NCBI RefSeq assembly: GCF_014196425.1
Contig: NZ_JACIDR010000002.1
Location: forward strand, 124,001 to 188,000
DNA from: Hansschlegelia beijingensis
GTDB lineage: Bacteria; Pseudomonadota; Alphaproteobacteria; Rhizobiales; Methylopilaceae
Direction of reading: 5' to 3'
Length of the DNA stretch: 64,000 bases
The notes beneath the pieces were generated by a model, which ran no database searches, had not been told where the DNA came from, and saw nothing but the letters and a program-made list of their open reading frames with translations. Position numbers and translations under genes: made by a program. Of the stretch, positions 25,517 through 34,065 are shown one piece after another. Each line of letters begins with the position of its first letter. Positions within the stretch are counted from its first letter, which is position 1.

Positions 25517-25634
25517 ATCGTTCTCGTTTTGTTCTTGACACGGCGGCCCCTGAACGGTATGTTTGGGTCATAGTCCACACGAACGCCCGGAGCGACTCAC
25601 CTCGCTGCCGGGCGTTTTCGTTTCCGGATCACCC

Positions 25635-25844
25635 ATGAACGTCCGCCGCCCGCTCAGTCGCCCGAACACGCTGTTCGGACGCCAGCTTCTTGACGACCAC
25701 GACGCCCGTCTTGCGGGTGGTCGGTCGCATTACGACTGGCGCCTCGGCGGGCTGCCGAACGACATGGTTCCGCACTCGCCCTTCTCGGACGACATCCCCG
25801 CCGCCGCCAACGACAACGACTTCGACGAGGAGATCGCCGCATGA
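25635..25844 (+). CDS. small hypothetical phage protein with A-N-D-N tail
   Basis: A 69-residue protein, VRRPLSRPNTLFGRQLLDDHDARL followed by HYDWRLGGLPNDMVPHSPF, ending in AAANDNDFDEEIAA. Family unknown. It overlaps the next gene by four bases (ATGA) in a string of three tiny genes. Confidence 0.6.
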   Translation: MNVRRPLSRPNTLFGRQLLDDHDARLAGGRSHYDWRLGGLPNDMVPHSPFSDDIPAAANDNDFDEEIAA

Positions 25845-26008
25845 CTGAGCTGAAGGTCGACATCGCGGACGTCGCCAAGGACGTCACCGTGCGGGTGAGG
25901 ATCGTCGGGCTCGGGGCCTTCGGGTTCCGCGTCTGGCTGGCGAGGAAGCTCATCGCGGCCGCGGCCATCGTCTCGCCCTGTGCCGTCGAAGTGGAGTTCG
26001 CCGCGTGA
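25841..26008 (+). CDS. tiny hypothetical phage protein
   Basis: A 55-residue protein: MTELKVDIADVAKDVTVRVR, then GLGAFGFRVWLARKLIAAAA. One amphipathic or membrane-associating helix (LGAFGFRVWLARKLIAAAAIVS). Four-base overlaps with the genes on both sides (ATGA and GTGA) support translation. Function unknown. Confidence 0.65.
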   Translation: MTELKVDIADVAKDVTVRVRIVGLGAFGFRVWLARKLIAAAAIVSPCAVEVEFAA

Positions 26009-26193
26009 CCGCCGAGCAGTTCAAGTTCTGGTTCGAGGGCTTCGCCGAGAACGCCGGCTATACGCCCACCTACGAGCAGTGGGAGCGCATCAAGGCCAAG
26101 GTGGCCGAGATCGGTGCGCCTGCACCGCTGGAGCCCCTCGGCGCGATCAACTACGGCCTCCGCAAATACGACTTCGAGAAGCGCTACGGCTAA
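26005..26193 (+). CDS. tiny hypothetical phage protein
   Basis: A 62-residue helical protein starting at GTG (MTAEQFKFWFEGFAENAG, YEQWERIKAKVAEIG, LRKYDFEKRYG). The E-Q-F-x-x-W-x-x-G-F pattern recurs in small phage proteins encoded near tail and packaging genes, but no function is known. It is the third of three overlapping small genes. Confidence 0.65.
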   Translation: MTAEQFKFWFEGFAENAGYTPTYEQWERIKAKVAEIGAPAPLEPLGAINYGLRKYDFEKRYG

Positions 26194-26311
26194 GCGCCGC
26201 CGCACCCAACACTGCAGCTCCGCGAGGCCCCAGGCCGTGCGGATAGCCAAAGGCTCACCGTACGGGGGCCGGCTGCGTTCCTCCCTCGCCACCTTCGGAG
26301 CCTGACGCCAC

Positions 26312-26722
26312 ATGGCGGATCTCAGCATCACCGCCGCCAACGTCATCCCCGGCGCCGACGCGGCCCTCGAGACGGCGATGGCCGGCGAGGCCATCACGGC
26401 GGGCAGGTCCGTCTACCTGTCCTCGGCCACCAAGAAGTTCCTGCTGGCGGACACCAACTCGGGGACCGCCGAAGCGCGCCGCGCGCGCGGCATCGCCGTG
26501 AACAGCGCTGCAGCCGGACAGCCGCTCACGATCCAGCGCGGTGGCGAAATCGCCCTCGGCGCGGTCCTGACGGCCGGCGTCGCCTACTACGGCAGCGACA
26601 CGCCCGGCGGCATCTGCCCCGTCGCCGACATCGGCGCGGGCGAATACGTCTGCCTGCTGGGCGTCGCGAAGTCGTCCAGCGTGCTCTCGATCGGCATCCA
26701 GTTCCCGAACGTCGCGCTCTGA
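26312..26722 (+). CDS. DUF2190-like capsid decoration/cement protein
   Basis: A 136-residue beta-rich protein: MADLSITAANVIPGADAALE, AGEAITAGRSVYLSSATKKFLLAD, GIAVNSAAAGQPLTIQRGGEI, YYGSDTPGGICPVADIGAGEYV. This is the pattern of phage head decoration or cement proteins of the DUF2190 type, which cover capsid three-fold axes. It stands before the terminase rather than beside the capsid gene, which is unusual, and next to the tRNA pair. Confidence 0.65.
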   Translation: MADLSITAANVIPGADAALETAMAGEAITAGRSVYLSSATKKFLLADTNSGTAEARRARGIAVNSAAAGQPLTIQRGGEIALGAVLTAGVAYYGSDTPGGICPVADIGAGEYVCLLGVAKSSSVLSIGIQFPNVAL

Positions 26723-26772
26723 TGGAAACAAGACCCGCCACGCCCCAGGGCGCACCCCGGCGGGTTACTCAC

Positions 26773-26848
26773 TGCGGAATAGCTCAGTCGGTAGAGCGCC
26801 TCGCTGTTAACGAGGATGCCGCAGGTTCGAGCCCTGCTTCCGCAGCCA
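26773..26848 (+). tRNA. tRNA-Asn (anticodon GTT)
   Basis: Full cloverleaf: acceptor TGCGGAA with TTCCGCA, anticodon stem CCTCG/CGAGG around loop CTGTTAA, T arm GGTTCGAGCCC, and an encoded CCA at 26846-26848. Anticodon GTT at 26806-26808. It lies inside the prophage. Confidence 0.95.
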
Positions 26849-26849
26849 G

Positions 26850-26926
26850 CCTTCCGTAGCTCAGCCGGATAGAGCGCTCGGTTCCGGACCGGGAGGCCCG
26901 AGGTTCGAGTCCTCGCGGAAGGGCCA
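26850..26926 (+). tRNA. tRNA-Arg (anticodon CCG)
   Basis: Full cloverleaf one base after the tRNA-Asn: acceptor CCTTCCG with CGGAAGG, D stem GCTC/GAGC, anticodon stem CTCGG/CCGGG around TTCCGGA, T stem CGAGG/CCTCG, and encoded CCA at 26924-26926. Anticodon CCG at 26884-26886 reads CGG codons. Confidence 0.95.
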
Positions 26927-27053
26927 TCTCCGCACCCCACACCGTCCGGCTACCGCCTCGCGCGGACCGGGCGGCACACGCCCCGGCGCCGGCTTCCCGC
27001 GCCCTCCTCTCGCGGTCGACGGCCGCGTCGGGGCGGTCAAATTCAGGCAGGCG

Positions 27054-27713
27054 ATGATGGGCAAGCTTCTGGACCTCGCCGGTGAGCGATTCGGCCGCTT
27101 ACTCATCGTCGATCGGGCGCTGACCAAGAACAAAGCTACTCGCTGGTCGTACATTTGCGATTGCGGCTCGCGCGGTGAAGCCAACACCAGAGACCTACGT
27201 CACTGCGGGCAACAGAGCTGCGGCTGTCTACAGCGAGAGGCGGCGGCGCGGACGGGCCGCGCCAATGTCTCGCACGGTCACAGCCGCCAAGGGCGTCGGA
27301 GTCGAACCTATTCGTCGTGGTGCGCGATGAAGGAGCGGGTTCTTCAGGAGAACCACATCGCGTTCTCTCGATACGGCGGCAGGGGCATCTCGATCTGCGA
27401 TCGATGGCTCGAAGGTTCGTCTGGGCGCAGCGGCTTTGAATGCTTCCTGGAGGACATGGGCGAACGGCCAGATGGCATGTCGATCGACCGGATCGACACC
27501 AATGGTCACTACGAGCCTGGCAACTGCCGTTGGGCGACGGTCATCACGCAGAACCGCAACTCGAACAGCAACAAGCTGAATTCCGCTGACGTCGATCGAA
27601 TGCGGTCGACCGCTGCGAACGAGACCGTCTCCTACTCGCGCCTCGCGTCCGACTTCGGGGTCTCCAAGGCGCATGCTCATAGAGTCGTACGTGGCGACCG
27701 GTGGGCGGCCTGA
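27054..27713 (+). CDS. HNH/AP2-type homing endonuclease-like protein
   Basis: A 219-residue protein. N-terminal zinc-like cysteines (YICDCGSRGEANTRDL, QQSCGCLQREA), a middle ISICDRW region and the hallmark DGMSIDRIDTNGHYEPGNCRWAT (residues about 139-161), typical of phage proteins with a degenerate HNH core followed by an AP2/DNA-binding tail (RLASDFGVSKAHAHRVVRG, a helix-turn-helix). Such genes behave as free-standing homing endonucleases and often sit next to tRNA and packaging genes. The last 41 bases overlap the next gene. Confidence 0.7.
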   Translation: MMGKLLDLAGERFGRLLIVDRALTKNKATRWSYICDCGSRGEANTRDLRHCGQQSCGCLQREAAARTGRANVSHGHSRQGRRSRTYSSWCAMKERVLQENHIAFSRYGGRGISICDRWLEGSSGRSGFECFLEDMGERPDGMSIDRIDTNGHYEPGNCRWATVITQNRNSNSNKLNSADVDRMRSTAANETVSYSRLASDFGVSKAHAHRVVRGDRWAA

Positions 27714-28005
27714 CGCGAGGTCAGAAGAGGCCAGGGCTTACCGACGCCTCTACAAGACGGCCCGGTGGAAGTCGCTGCGCATAACCAAGCTTACCGAGCA
27801 GCCGTTGTGCGAGTGGTGCCTAGAGCAAGAGATCGTGACGCCCGCCAGTGAGGTCCACCACGTGGTGCCGCACAAGGGCGACGAGGCGATCTTCTGGTCG
27901 GGGCCTTTCGTTTCAACCTGCAAACCCTGCCACGCACGTCGCGGGCAACTTGAGGACCACGGCCAGACGGTCGTGCGCTTCGGCGCCGACGGCTGGCCCG
28001 TCTGA
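27673..28005 (+). CDS. HNH endonuclease, packaging-associated
   Basis: A 110-residue HNH nuclease: LCEWCLEQEIVTPASEVHHVVP with zinc cysteines and the H-H pair, then VSTCKPCHARRG. In HK97-like phages this gene sits before the terminase and aids DNA cleavage at cos during packaging. The ATG at 27673 overlaps the upstream gene; a GTG at 27691 is an alternative start. Confidence 0.85.
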   Translation: MLIESYVATGGRPDARSEEARAYRRLYKTARWKSLRITKLTEQPLCEWCLEQEIVTPASEVHHVVPHKGDEAIFWSGPFVSTCKPCHARRGQLEDHGQTVVRFGADGWPV

Positions 28006-28015
28006 GGAGACAAGC

Positions 28016-28300
28016 ATGGCCGGCAATGTCTGCGTCCTGCGCGGGGAATCCGGCGGCCTCGTGGTCGCCGTAGGCGGCAAGGTCCTCGACGGCCTGGCCG
28101 ACATCGACATCAACGGCGCCGACGGCGTCGCAGTGCTGACGATCCCGCTTTCGCACGTCGTGTTCGGCGAGCTGGCGCCCATCCTGAAGGCGGCCGAGGA
28201 GCGGGTCGAGGGCAGGGCCGCCGGTCACGCCGAGGTCATCGACTTCGCGAAGTTCAGGGCGGCGCAGGCCGTGGCCGAGGAGCCGCCGACCGAGGCGTGA
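28016..28300 (+). CDS. hypothetical phage protein
   Basis: A 94-residue protein beginning MAGNVCVLRGESGGLVVAVG, with a beta-rich first half and a helical acidic end (LKAAEERVEGRAAGHAEVIDF). Not recognised. GAGGAGA precedes the start. It lies between the HNH nuclease and the small terminase, a place often held by small packaging accessory genes. Confidence 0.6.
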   Translation: MAGNVCVLRGESGGLVVAVGGKVLDGLADIDINGADGVAVLTIPLSHVVFGELAPILKAAEERVEGRAAGHAEVIDFAKFRAAQAVAEEPPTEA

Positions 28301-28305
28301 TCGCG

Positions 28306-28393
28306 TGTGGCATTTGAGCCACATGTGACCATCGGGCAACAGCAGGCCGATTGAGGGTGTGGCCCTCGGGGCACAGTGTGGCCGTTCGGCCAC
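28306..28393. other. three consecutive TGTGGCC hairpins before terminase
   Basis: TGTGGC/GCCACA (28306-28323, six-base loop), an imperfect TGTGGCCC/GGGGCACA (28358-28375), and GTGGCC/GGCCAC around a GTTC loop (28378-28393). The 270-base stretch between genes otherwise holds nothing. It may be an RNA leader or the site where terminase or the HNH nuclease acts (cos region). Confidence 0.45.
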
Positions 28394-28570
28394 GGGAGGG
28401 GGTGGTCGCAGGACGACCGCCCGACCCCCTAGGGACCGGCGCGGGACCACCGCACACAGTTTTCCAATTCAAATATGGGGGCTGGCGACTGGCTGTCCCG
28501 GAGCAATGCTCCACGGCGACGCAAGTATTGAAACCCAGTCACTGCAAGACGTCAACAAGGTTTCTGCGAA

Positions 28571-28954
28571 ATGCCGCGGCCCAGAACGCCTAAGGCGAAG
28601 GCCGAGATCACGGGCTACGCCGACAAGAAGCGGACGAAGTTCGAGAACCGCGTCGAGCCTACTGTCGACGAGGACATCGGCTCTCCGCCGCTTTGGATGA
28701 CGGAGCGCCAGCGCGAATCCTGGCGCGTCCTCTCCGACGAAATCCCGTGGCTGAACAAATCGCACCGCGCGCACCTGTCGATCGCGGTCGTCATTCACGC
28801 GCGGCTGTGCGCCAACGAGGACGTCGGCGTGCAAGCGCTGAACCTCCTCCGACAGTGCCTCGGCCAGATGGGAGCAAACCCGGCGGACGCGAGCAAGGCC
28901 GGTGGCAAGCCAGATGGCGAAGGCGAAGACCCAGCAAACGAGTTCTTTGGCTGA
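28571..28954 (+). CDS. terminase small subunit, P27-like
   Basis: A 127-residue protein that opens with the basic MPRPRTPKAKAEITGYADKK and contains PPLWMTERQRESWRVLSDEIPWL, the pattern of P27-type small terminases. It recognises the packaging site and recruits the large subunit. The 3' end overlaps the large subunit gene. Confidence 0.82.
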   Translation: MPRPRTPKAKAEITGYADKKRTKFENRVEPTVDEDIGSPPLWMTERQRESWRVLSDEIPWLNKSHRAHLSIAVVIHARLCANEDVGVQALNLLRQCLGQMGANPADASKAGGKPDGEGEDPANEFFG

Positions 28955-30827
28955 CCTGAACCCGCCGTACCCTTCGGGGTCGGTGGACGAGTACGCCGAG
29001 GCCGTCATCGCGGGCGACATCGTCGCCGGGCCGCACGTCCGCAACGCCTGCCGGCGCCACCGCGACGACCGCAAGAACGGCCCCGCCCGCGGCGTCCACT
29101 GGGACCCGGCGGCCGCCGACCGCGTCTTCCGCTTCTTCGAGGTGGTGCTGCGGCTCAACGGTGGCCAGTTCGAGGGCCGGCCGTTCAAGCTTCACCCGTC
29201 GCAGAAATTCGTCGTCGGGTCGCTCTTCGGCTGGAAGCGCGTCGAGTCGGACGGGGCTTTGCTCCGCCGGTTTCGCCGCAGCTACATCGAGCAGGGCAAG
29301 GGCAACGGCAAGTCGCCGCTCGCCGCCGGCATCGGCCACTATTGCATGGTCGCGGACGGCGAGGCCGCCGCCGAGATCTACGCGGCCGCCGCGAACAAGG
29401 ACCAGGCGTTCGTGCTCTTCCGCGACGCGGTCGCGATGTACGAGCAGTCGCCGAGGCTCAAGCAGGACATCACTCCGTCGGGCGGCAACCCGGTCTGGAA
29501 CCTGTCGTACATGCGCAAGCGGTCGTTCTTCCGACCGATCTCGCGCGAGGGCGCGCACAGCGGCCCGCGGCCCTACGTGGCGCTCTGCGACGAGATCCAC
29601 GAGCATCCTGACGGCCACGTCATCGAGATGCTCGAGCGCGGCTTCAAGTTCCGGCGCCAGCCGCTCCTGTTCATGATCACGAACAGCGGCTCGGACCGGA
29701 GTTCGATCTGCTGGGATGAACACCAGCACGCGGTGAAGGTCGCGGCCGGCACGAGGACGCCGGACGAGGACTTCACCTATGTCGGCGAGCCGATCGACGA
29801 CGCGACGTTCTCCTACGTCTGCGCGCTCGACAAGGACGACGACCCGTTCACCGACCCGACGTGCTGGCAGAAGGCGAACCCTCTCTTCGGCGTGACGCTG
29901 AAGCACGACTATCTCGAGGGCGTCGTCGCCCAGGCGCGCGACATTCCGTCGAAGCGGAACGGCATTCTGCGGCTGCACTTCTGCGTGTGGACCGAGGCCG
30001 ACACGTCCTGGATTCCGAGGCCGCTGCTCGACAAGGTGATGGTCGACTTCGACCCTTACGAGAAGGACGCGGGCCCGATCTCAGCGGCCGGGCTCGACCT
30101 GTCTCGGGCGAAAGACCTGACGGCCGCGGCCTTCGTCCGGGAGACCGGCACGAAGCGCGTCGTCCGCGCCGACGGCACCGAGGCTGATCTTCCGACCTTC
30201 GATCTCTGGATCGAGGCGTGGACGCCGCGCGACACGATGGACGAGCGGTCGAAGACCGACAGCGTTCCGTATCGGCTGTGGTTCGACCAGGGCTACATCC
30301 ACGCGCCGGAGGGCGCCCGGATTCGGTACGACCACGTCGCCGCGATGATTTCGCGGCTCCACACCGAGTTCGGCATCGGCGTTCTCGCCTACGACACCTA
30401 CGCCTACGACAAGTTCGCCGACGAGCTCGACGAGTACGGCTGCGACGTCAAGGCAGTCGCTCATCCGCAGGGCGGCAAGAAGCGCGCACGACCAGATCCG
30501 GAAGCCGTCGAGGCGGCGAAGGCGGTTGGCCTTGAGCTGCCGAAGGGTCTCTGGATGCCTGGCAGCGTGGCTGCCCTTGAGGAGTTAATCCTTGAGGAGC
30601 GCGTCCGCATCCGCAGGAGCCCGGTGATGATGGCGGCCCTCATGGGCGTCCACATCGAGACGGACCCTCTCATGGGGAACTCCTGGTTCAACAAGAACAA
30701 GACGTCGAACCGCATCGACCCCGCCGTTGCGGCTGCGATGGCGGTCGGCGCCGCCACTGACGGCGCTCCAGTCCATGTCCCTGCGGTCTCTCCCTGGGAG
30801 AACCCGGACTTCTCAATGGCGGCCTGA
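28914..30827 (+). CDS. terminase large subunit
   Basis: A 637-residue packaging motor and nuclease. The ATPase has a Walker-A-like EQGKGNGKSPLAA, a Walker B with the acidic pair in YVALCDEIHE and a coupling segment FMITNSGS. The nuclease part starts near GPISAAGLDLSRAKDLTAAAF with metal aspartates, later VLAYDTYAYDKF. ATG 28914 is taken; GTG 28902 is possible. This is the HK97/GTA-type large terminase. The stop is three bases before the portal gene start. Confidence 0.9.
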   Translation: MAKAKTQQTSSLADLNPPYPSGSVDEYAEAVIAGDIVAGPHVRNACRRHRDDRKNGPARGVHWDPAAADRVFRFFEVVLRLNGGQFEGRPFKLHPSQKFVVGSLFGWKRVESDGALLRRFRRSYIEQGKGNGKSPLAAGIGHYCMVADGEAAAEIYAAAANKDQAFVLFRDAVAMYEQSPRLKQDITPSGGNPVWNLSYMRKRSFFRPISREGAHSGPRPYVALCDEIHEHPDGHVIEMLERGFKFRRQPLLFMITNSGSDRSSICWDEHQHAVKVAAGTRTPDEDFTYVGEPIDDATFSYVCALDKDDDPFTDPTCWQKANPLFGVTLKHDYLEGVVAQARDIPSKRNGILRLHFCVWTEADTSWIPRPLLDKVMVDFDPYEKDAGPISAAGLDLSRAKDLTAAAFVRETGTKRVVRADGTEADLPTFDLWIEAWTPRDTMDERSKTDSVPYRLWFDQGYIHAPEGARIRYDHVAAMISRLHTEFGIGVLAYDTYAYDKFADELDEYGCDVKAVAHPQGGKKRARPDPEAVEAAKAVGLELPKGLWMPGSVAALEELILEERVRIRRSPVMMAALMGVHIETDPLMGNSWFNKNKTSNRIDPAVAAAMAVGAATDGAPVHVPAVSPWENPDFSMAA

Positions 30828-30830
30828 TCC

Positions 30831-32117
30831 ATGCCCAATTGGCTGACCGGCCGTCGTGCGCCGACGCCGGAGACGCGCGCGTCGCTGGAAGATCCGCGGG
30901 TGCCGCTGTCCGACGTGGCGGCGGTGCGCGCTCTCATGCAGGAGTGGCACGGCGTCGATCTGCCGATGGTGACGGCCGACACGGCGCTGTCCGTGCCGGC
31001 GATCTGGTGCGCGGTCAACTTCATAGCCGGCACGATCGCCGCGCTCCCGCTGCAGCTTTTCCGGCGCACCGAGGCCGGCCGCGAGACGGCGTCGAAGGAC
31101 CCGCTCTATGCGATCCTGCACGACGCGCCGAACGACGAGCTCACCTCGTTCGCCTGGCGCAAGGGCTTCATGGTCAACGCGCTGATCACCGGGCGCGGCT
31201 GCTCCTACATTGAGCGCAACAAGGCCGGCCGGGTGATGAACCTCTGGCCGCTCGACCCGGCGAACCTGACGGTCGAGCGCCTGAACGGCCGCAAGCGCTA
31301 CCGCTACAGGGACGGCGCGCGCGAGGTCGTTTACGCCGCCAACGAGGTCATCGACATCCCCTTCATGCTGAAGGCGGACGGCATCTCGCATGTGAACCCG
31401 GTCGACCGCCTGAAGGGCGCGATCGGGCTTTGCCTGTCCCTCCAGGACTACGCGGCGAAGTTCTTCGCGAACGGCGGCGTGCCGCCGCTGGCGCTCACCG
31501 GGCCGCTCCCGTCTCCGGGGGCTGCGTCGAGGGCCTCTTCAGACATCACCAAGGCGGTTCGAGACGCGAACGCGGAGCGCCGAAACGTCCTGATCGTGCC
31601 GTCGGGCCACACGCTGGCGCCGATTGGCGTCGACCCCGACAAATCGCAGATGGAGACGGCGCGCCGCTTCCAGATCGAGGAAATCGCCCGCGTCTACGAC
31701 ATCCCGCCGGTCTTCCTGCAGGACCTCACGAACGGCACCTACTCCAACACCGAGCAGCAGGACCTCCACTTCGTCAAGCATACGCTTGGGCAGTGGATCA
31801 AGGCCATCGAGCAAGAGCTGAACCTCAAGCTCTTTACTGCTCGAAACAAGACCAACTACGTCGAGTTCAACGTCGACGGACTTCTGCGCGGCGACTTCAA
31901 GACGCGCATGGACGGCTGGCGGACGGCGATCTTCGCGGGGATCAACACCCCGAACGAAGCGCGCGAGGCCGAGAACTGGCCGAAGCACGGGCCCGAGGCC
32001 GACAAGCTCTACGTGCAAGGCGCGACGGTCCCACTCGGGACCGTGCTGTCGCCTACGAAGCCGGCGCCTCCGGCCAACGACAACGATCCCGCCGAGCCGA
32101 AAGACGACGCCGCATGA
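30831..32117 (+). CDS. phage portal protein, HK97 family
   Basis: A 428-residue portal. Typical elements: ALSVPAIWCAVNFIAGTIAALPLQLF, LYAILHDAPNDELTSFAWRKG, IARVYDIPPVFLQDLTNGTYSNTEQQDLHFVKHTLGQWI. It forms the dodecameric DNA entry ring. The C-terminus ends APPANDNDPAEPKDDAA, another case of the A-N-D-N motif. It overlaps the protease start by four bases. Confidence 0.95.
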   Translation: MPNWLTGRRAPTPETRASLEDPRVPLSDVAAVRALMQEWHGVDLPMVTADTALSVPAIWCAVNFIAGTIAALPLQLFRRTEAGRETASKDPLYAILHDAPNDELTSFAWRKGFMVNALITGRGCSYIERNKAGRVMNLWPLDPANLTVERLNGRKRYRYRDGAREVVYAANEVIDIPFMLKADGISHVNPVDRLKGAIGLCLSLQDYAAKFFANGGVPPLALTGPLPSPGAASRASSDITKAVRDANAERRNVLIVPSGHTLAPIGVDPDKSQMETARRFQIEEIARVYDIPPVFLQDLTNGTYSNTEQQDLHFVKHTLGQWIKAIEQELNLKLFTARNKTNYVEFNVDGLLRGDFKTRMDGWRTAIFAGINTPNEAREAENWPKHGPEADKLYVQGATVPLGTVLSPTKPAPPANDNDPAEPKDDAA

Positions 32118-32725
32118 TCAAGACTGAGAAGCGCTCGGCCGGCCTCGGCGTCGAGGTACGGGCGGCGGACGACGGCAAGCGTACGCTGGTGGGCTACGCG
32201 GCGGTCTTCGAGCGCGTCGCGACGATCAGTTCCTACTTCAAGGAGCAGATCGCGTCCGGCGCCTTCGCTGACGCGATCGACGGCGACATCCTGGCGCTCG
32301 TCGAGCACGACCGCAGCCGCGTTGTCGGCCGGACCAAGTCCGGCACGCTCCGGCTCGCGGAAGACGGCAAGGGCCTGCGCGTCGAGATCGACGTGCCGGA
32401 CACGACCGTCGGCAACGACCTCTGGGTGCTCGTCGAGCGCGGCGACATCGCCGGCATGAGCTTCGGCTTCCGGGTCGTCAAAGAGACCTGGGACGAGTCG
32501 ACCACGCCTCCGACCCGCACGATCGAGAAGCTCGAGCTCGTCGAGGTCTCGGCTGTGACCTTCCCGGCCTACGAAGACACCGAGATCGGCGTCCGCTCCC
32601 TCCAGGAGTTCCGCGACGCCAAGGCCGCGGCGGAGACGCCGCCCGAGAAGACCGCAGGCTCCGGCGCCGTGCGCCTTCGCCTGAAGATCCAGAACGACCT
32701 GCGGGAGCGATCCCGACCGCGCTGA
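32114..32725 (+). CDS. prohead protease, HK97 family
   Basis: A 203-residue serine protease of the HK97 gp4/herpes assemblin type: LVGYAAVFE, then LVEHDRSRVVGRTKSGTLRL with the catalytic histidine, and LELVEVSAVTFPAY with the catalytic serine. It removes the capsid delta domain during maturation. It starts in the portal stop (ATGA). A terminator-like hairpin follows. Confidence 0.93.
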   Translation: MIKTEKRSAGLGVEVRAADDGKRTLVGYAAVFERVATISSYFKEQIASGAFADAIDGDILALVEHDRSRVVGRTKSGTLRLAEDGKGLRVEIDVPDTTVGNDLWVLVERGDIAGMSFGFRVVKETWDESTTPPTRTIEKLELVEVSAVTFPAYEDTEIGVRSLQEFRDAKAAAETPPEKTAGSGAVRLRLKIQNDLRERSRPR

Positions 32726-32754
32726 GGGCAACACCCGACGCGACCTCCCCAACC

Positions 32755-32778
32755 AGCCGCCCCCAGGGCGGCTTTTTT
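32755..32778 (+). terminator. rho-independent terminator before the capsid gene
   Basis: AGCCGCCC (32755-32762) pairs with GGGCGGCT (32766-32773) around CCA, followed by six T. It may lower read-through so that a capsid-specific promoter sets its own level; a ribosome-binding site (CGGAG) comes just after it. Confidence 0.8.
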
Positions 32779-32802
32779 GTTGCCCTACGGAGCAAATCTT
32801 TC

Positions 32803-34056
32803 ATGACCCTCGCCGAGATCCGCGCGAAGCAGGCCGAACTCGTCGCGCAGGCGCGCGCCGCCTTCGACGAAATCAAGACCGACACCCCGGAAGCCCGCGC
32901 GACCGAGCTGGAAGCCCAGCACGACGCCGCGATGAAGGAGCACGACAAGCTCGAGGCGCGCGCCGCGCGCGAGATCGCGCTGTCGAAGGCCCAGGCCGCG
33001 CTCGAAGAGTCTGCCGACGATCGCGCCCCCCGCGGCGAGGACCGCGCGCAGAAGGCCGCCGACACCGACACCCGCACCGCCGAGGAGCGCTACGCCGAGG
33101 CGTTCGAGAGCTTCCTCCGTCGCGGCCGCAGCGGCCTGAGCGCCGAGCAGCGCGCCGTCCTGGTGCAGGCCCCGGAGTCCCGCGCCCAGTCGGTCGGCAC
33201 CAACACCGCCGGCGGCTACCTGGTCCCGGTGCAGTTCCAGGAAGAGCTGATCAAGTCGCTGAAGGCTTGGGGGCCGATGCTGGACCCGGGCGTCGCCCTC
33301 ATGCTGCGCACCGCCACCGGCGCCGAGATTCCCTTCCCGACGATGGACGACACATCGAACGTCGGCGCACTCATTGCGGAGAACACGCAGGTCTCACAGT
33401 CCGAGGTCGCGTTCGGCACCAAGACGATCGGCGCCTACAAGTACACCTCCGGCGTCGTGCTCGTCTCCGACGAACTGCTGCAGGACTCGGTTCTCGACGT
33501 CGAAGCGATCATCCGCGAGGCGATGGCCGAGCGTATCGGCCGCATCGGCAACACGCACCTGACCACGGGCGACGGCGCGGACAAGCCGCACGGCTTCATC
33601 ACCGCCGCGACCACCACGGCCGCCGCCGCCGCGGCGGCGATCACCTTCGACGACATGATCGAGCTCTACCACTCGGTCGACCCGGCCTACCGGTCGGCCC
33701 CGAAGGTCGGCTGGCAGTTCAACGACGGCACGCTGAAGCTGCTCCGCAAGCTCAAGGACGCCGAGAGCCGCTACATCTGGCAGCCGGCGGACGCGAAGCT
33801 GGGGGCCCCGGCGACGATCCTGGACAAGCCCTACGCGGTGAACCAGGCGATCGCCAACGTCGGCTCCAACGCCAAGTCGGTCGCGTTCGGCGACTTCGAC
33901 AAGTACGTCGTCCGCATGGTCAACGAGTTCGCCATCAAGCGCCTCGTCGAGCGCTACGCCGACTACGGCCAGGTCGGCTTCATCGGCTTCACCCGCATCG
34001 ACGGCGAGCTGCTCGACACCAAGGCGATCAAGGTGCTCACGCACCCGAGCTCGTAA
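32803..34056 (+). CDS. major capsid protein, HK97 fold
   Basis: A 417-residue protein. The first 120 residues form the charged coiled-coil delta domain (IRAKQAELVAQARAAFDEI, MKEHDKLEARAAREIALSKAQ) that acts as internal scaffold. The capsid core starts near VGTNTAGGYLVPVQFQEEL, likely just after the cleavage site, and contains YTSGVVLVSDELLQDS, TTGDGADKPHG and LGAPATILDKPYAVN. It ends with the P-domain strands IGFTRIDGELLDTKAIKVL. Confidence 0.95.
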   Translation: MTLAEIRAKQAELVAQARAAFDEIKTDTPEARATELEAQHDAAMKEHDKLEARAAREIALSKAQAALEESADDRAPRGEDRAQKAADTDTRTAEERYAEAFESFLRRGRSGLSAEQRAVLVQAPESRAQSVGTNTAGGYLVPVQFQEELIKSLKAWGPMLDPGVALMLRTATGAEIPFPTMDDTSNVGALIAENTQVSQSEVAFGTKTIGAYKYTSGVVLVSDELLQDSVLDVEAIIREAMAERIGRIGNTHLTTGDGADKPHGFITAATTTAAAAAAAITFDDMIELYHSVDPAYRSAPKVGWQFNDGTLKLLRKLKDAESRYIWQPADAKLGAPATILDKPYAVNQAIANVGSNAKSVAFGDFDKYVVRMVNEFAIKRLVERYADYGQVGFIGFTRIDGELLDTKAIKVLTHPSS

Positions 34057-34065
34057 GGGCCGGCA

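Noticed and set aside
26773-26926. tRNA genes as prophage attachment site
   Set aside because: They lie well inside the phage modules, 36 kb from the integrase, and no partial tRNA copy was found near it.
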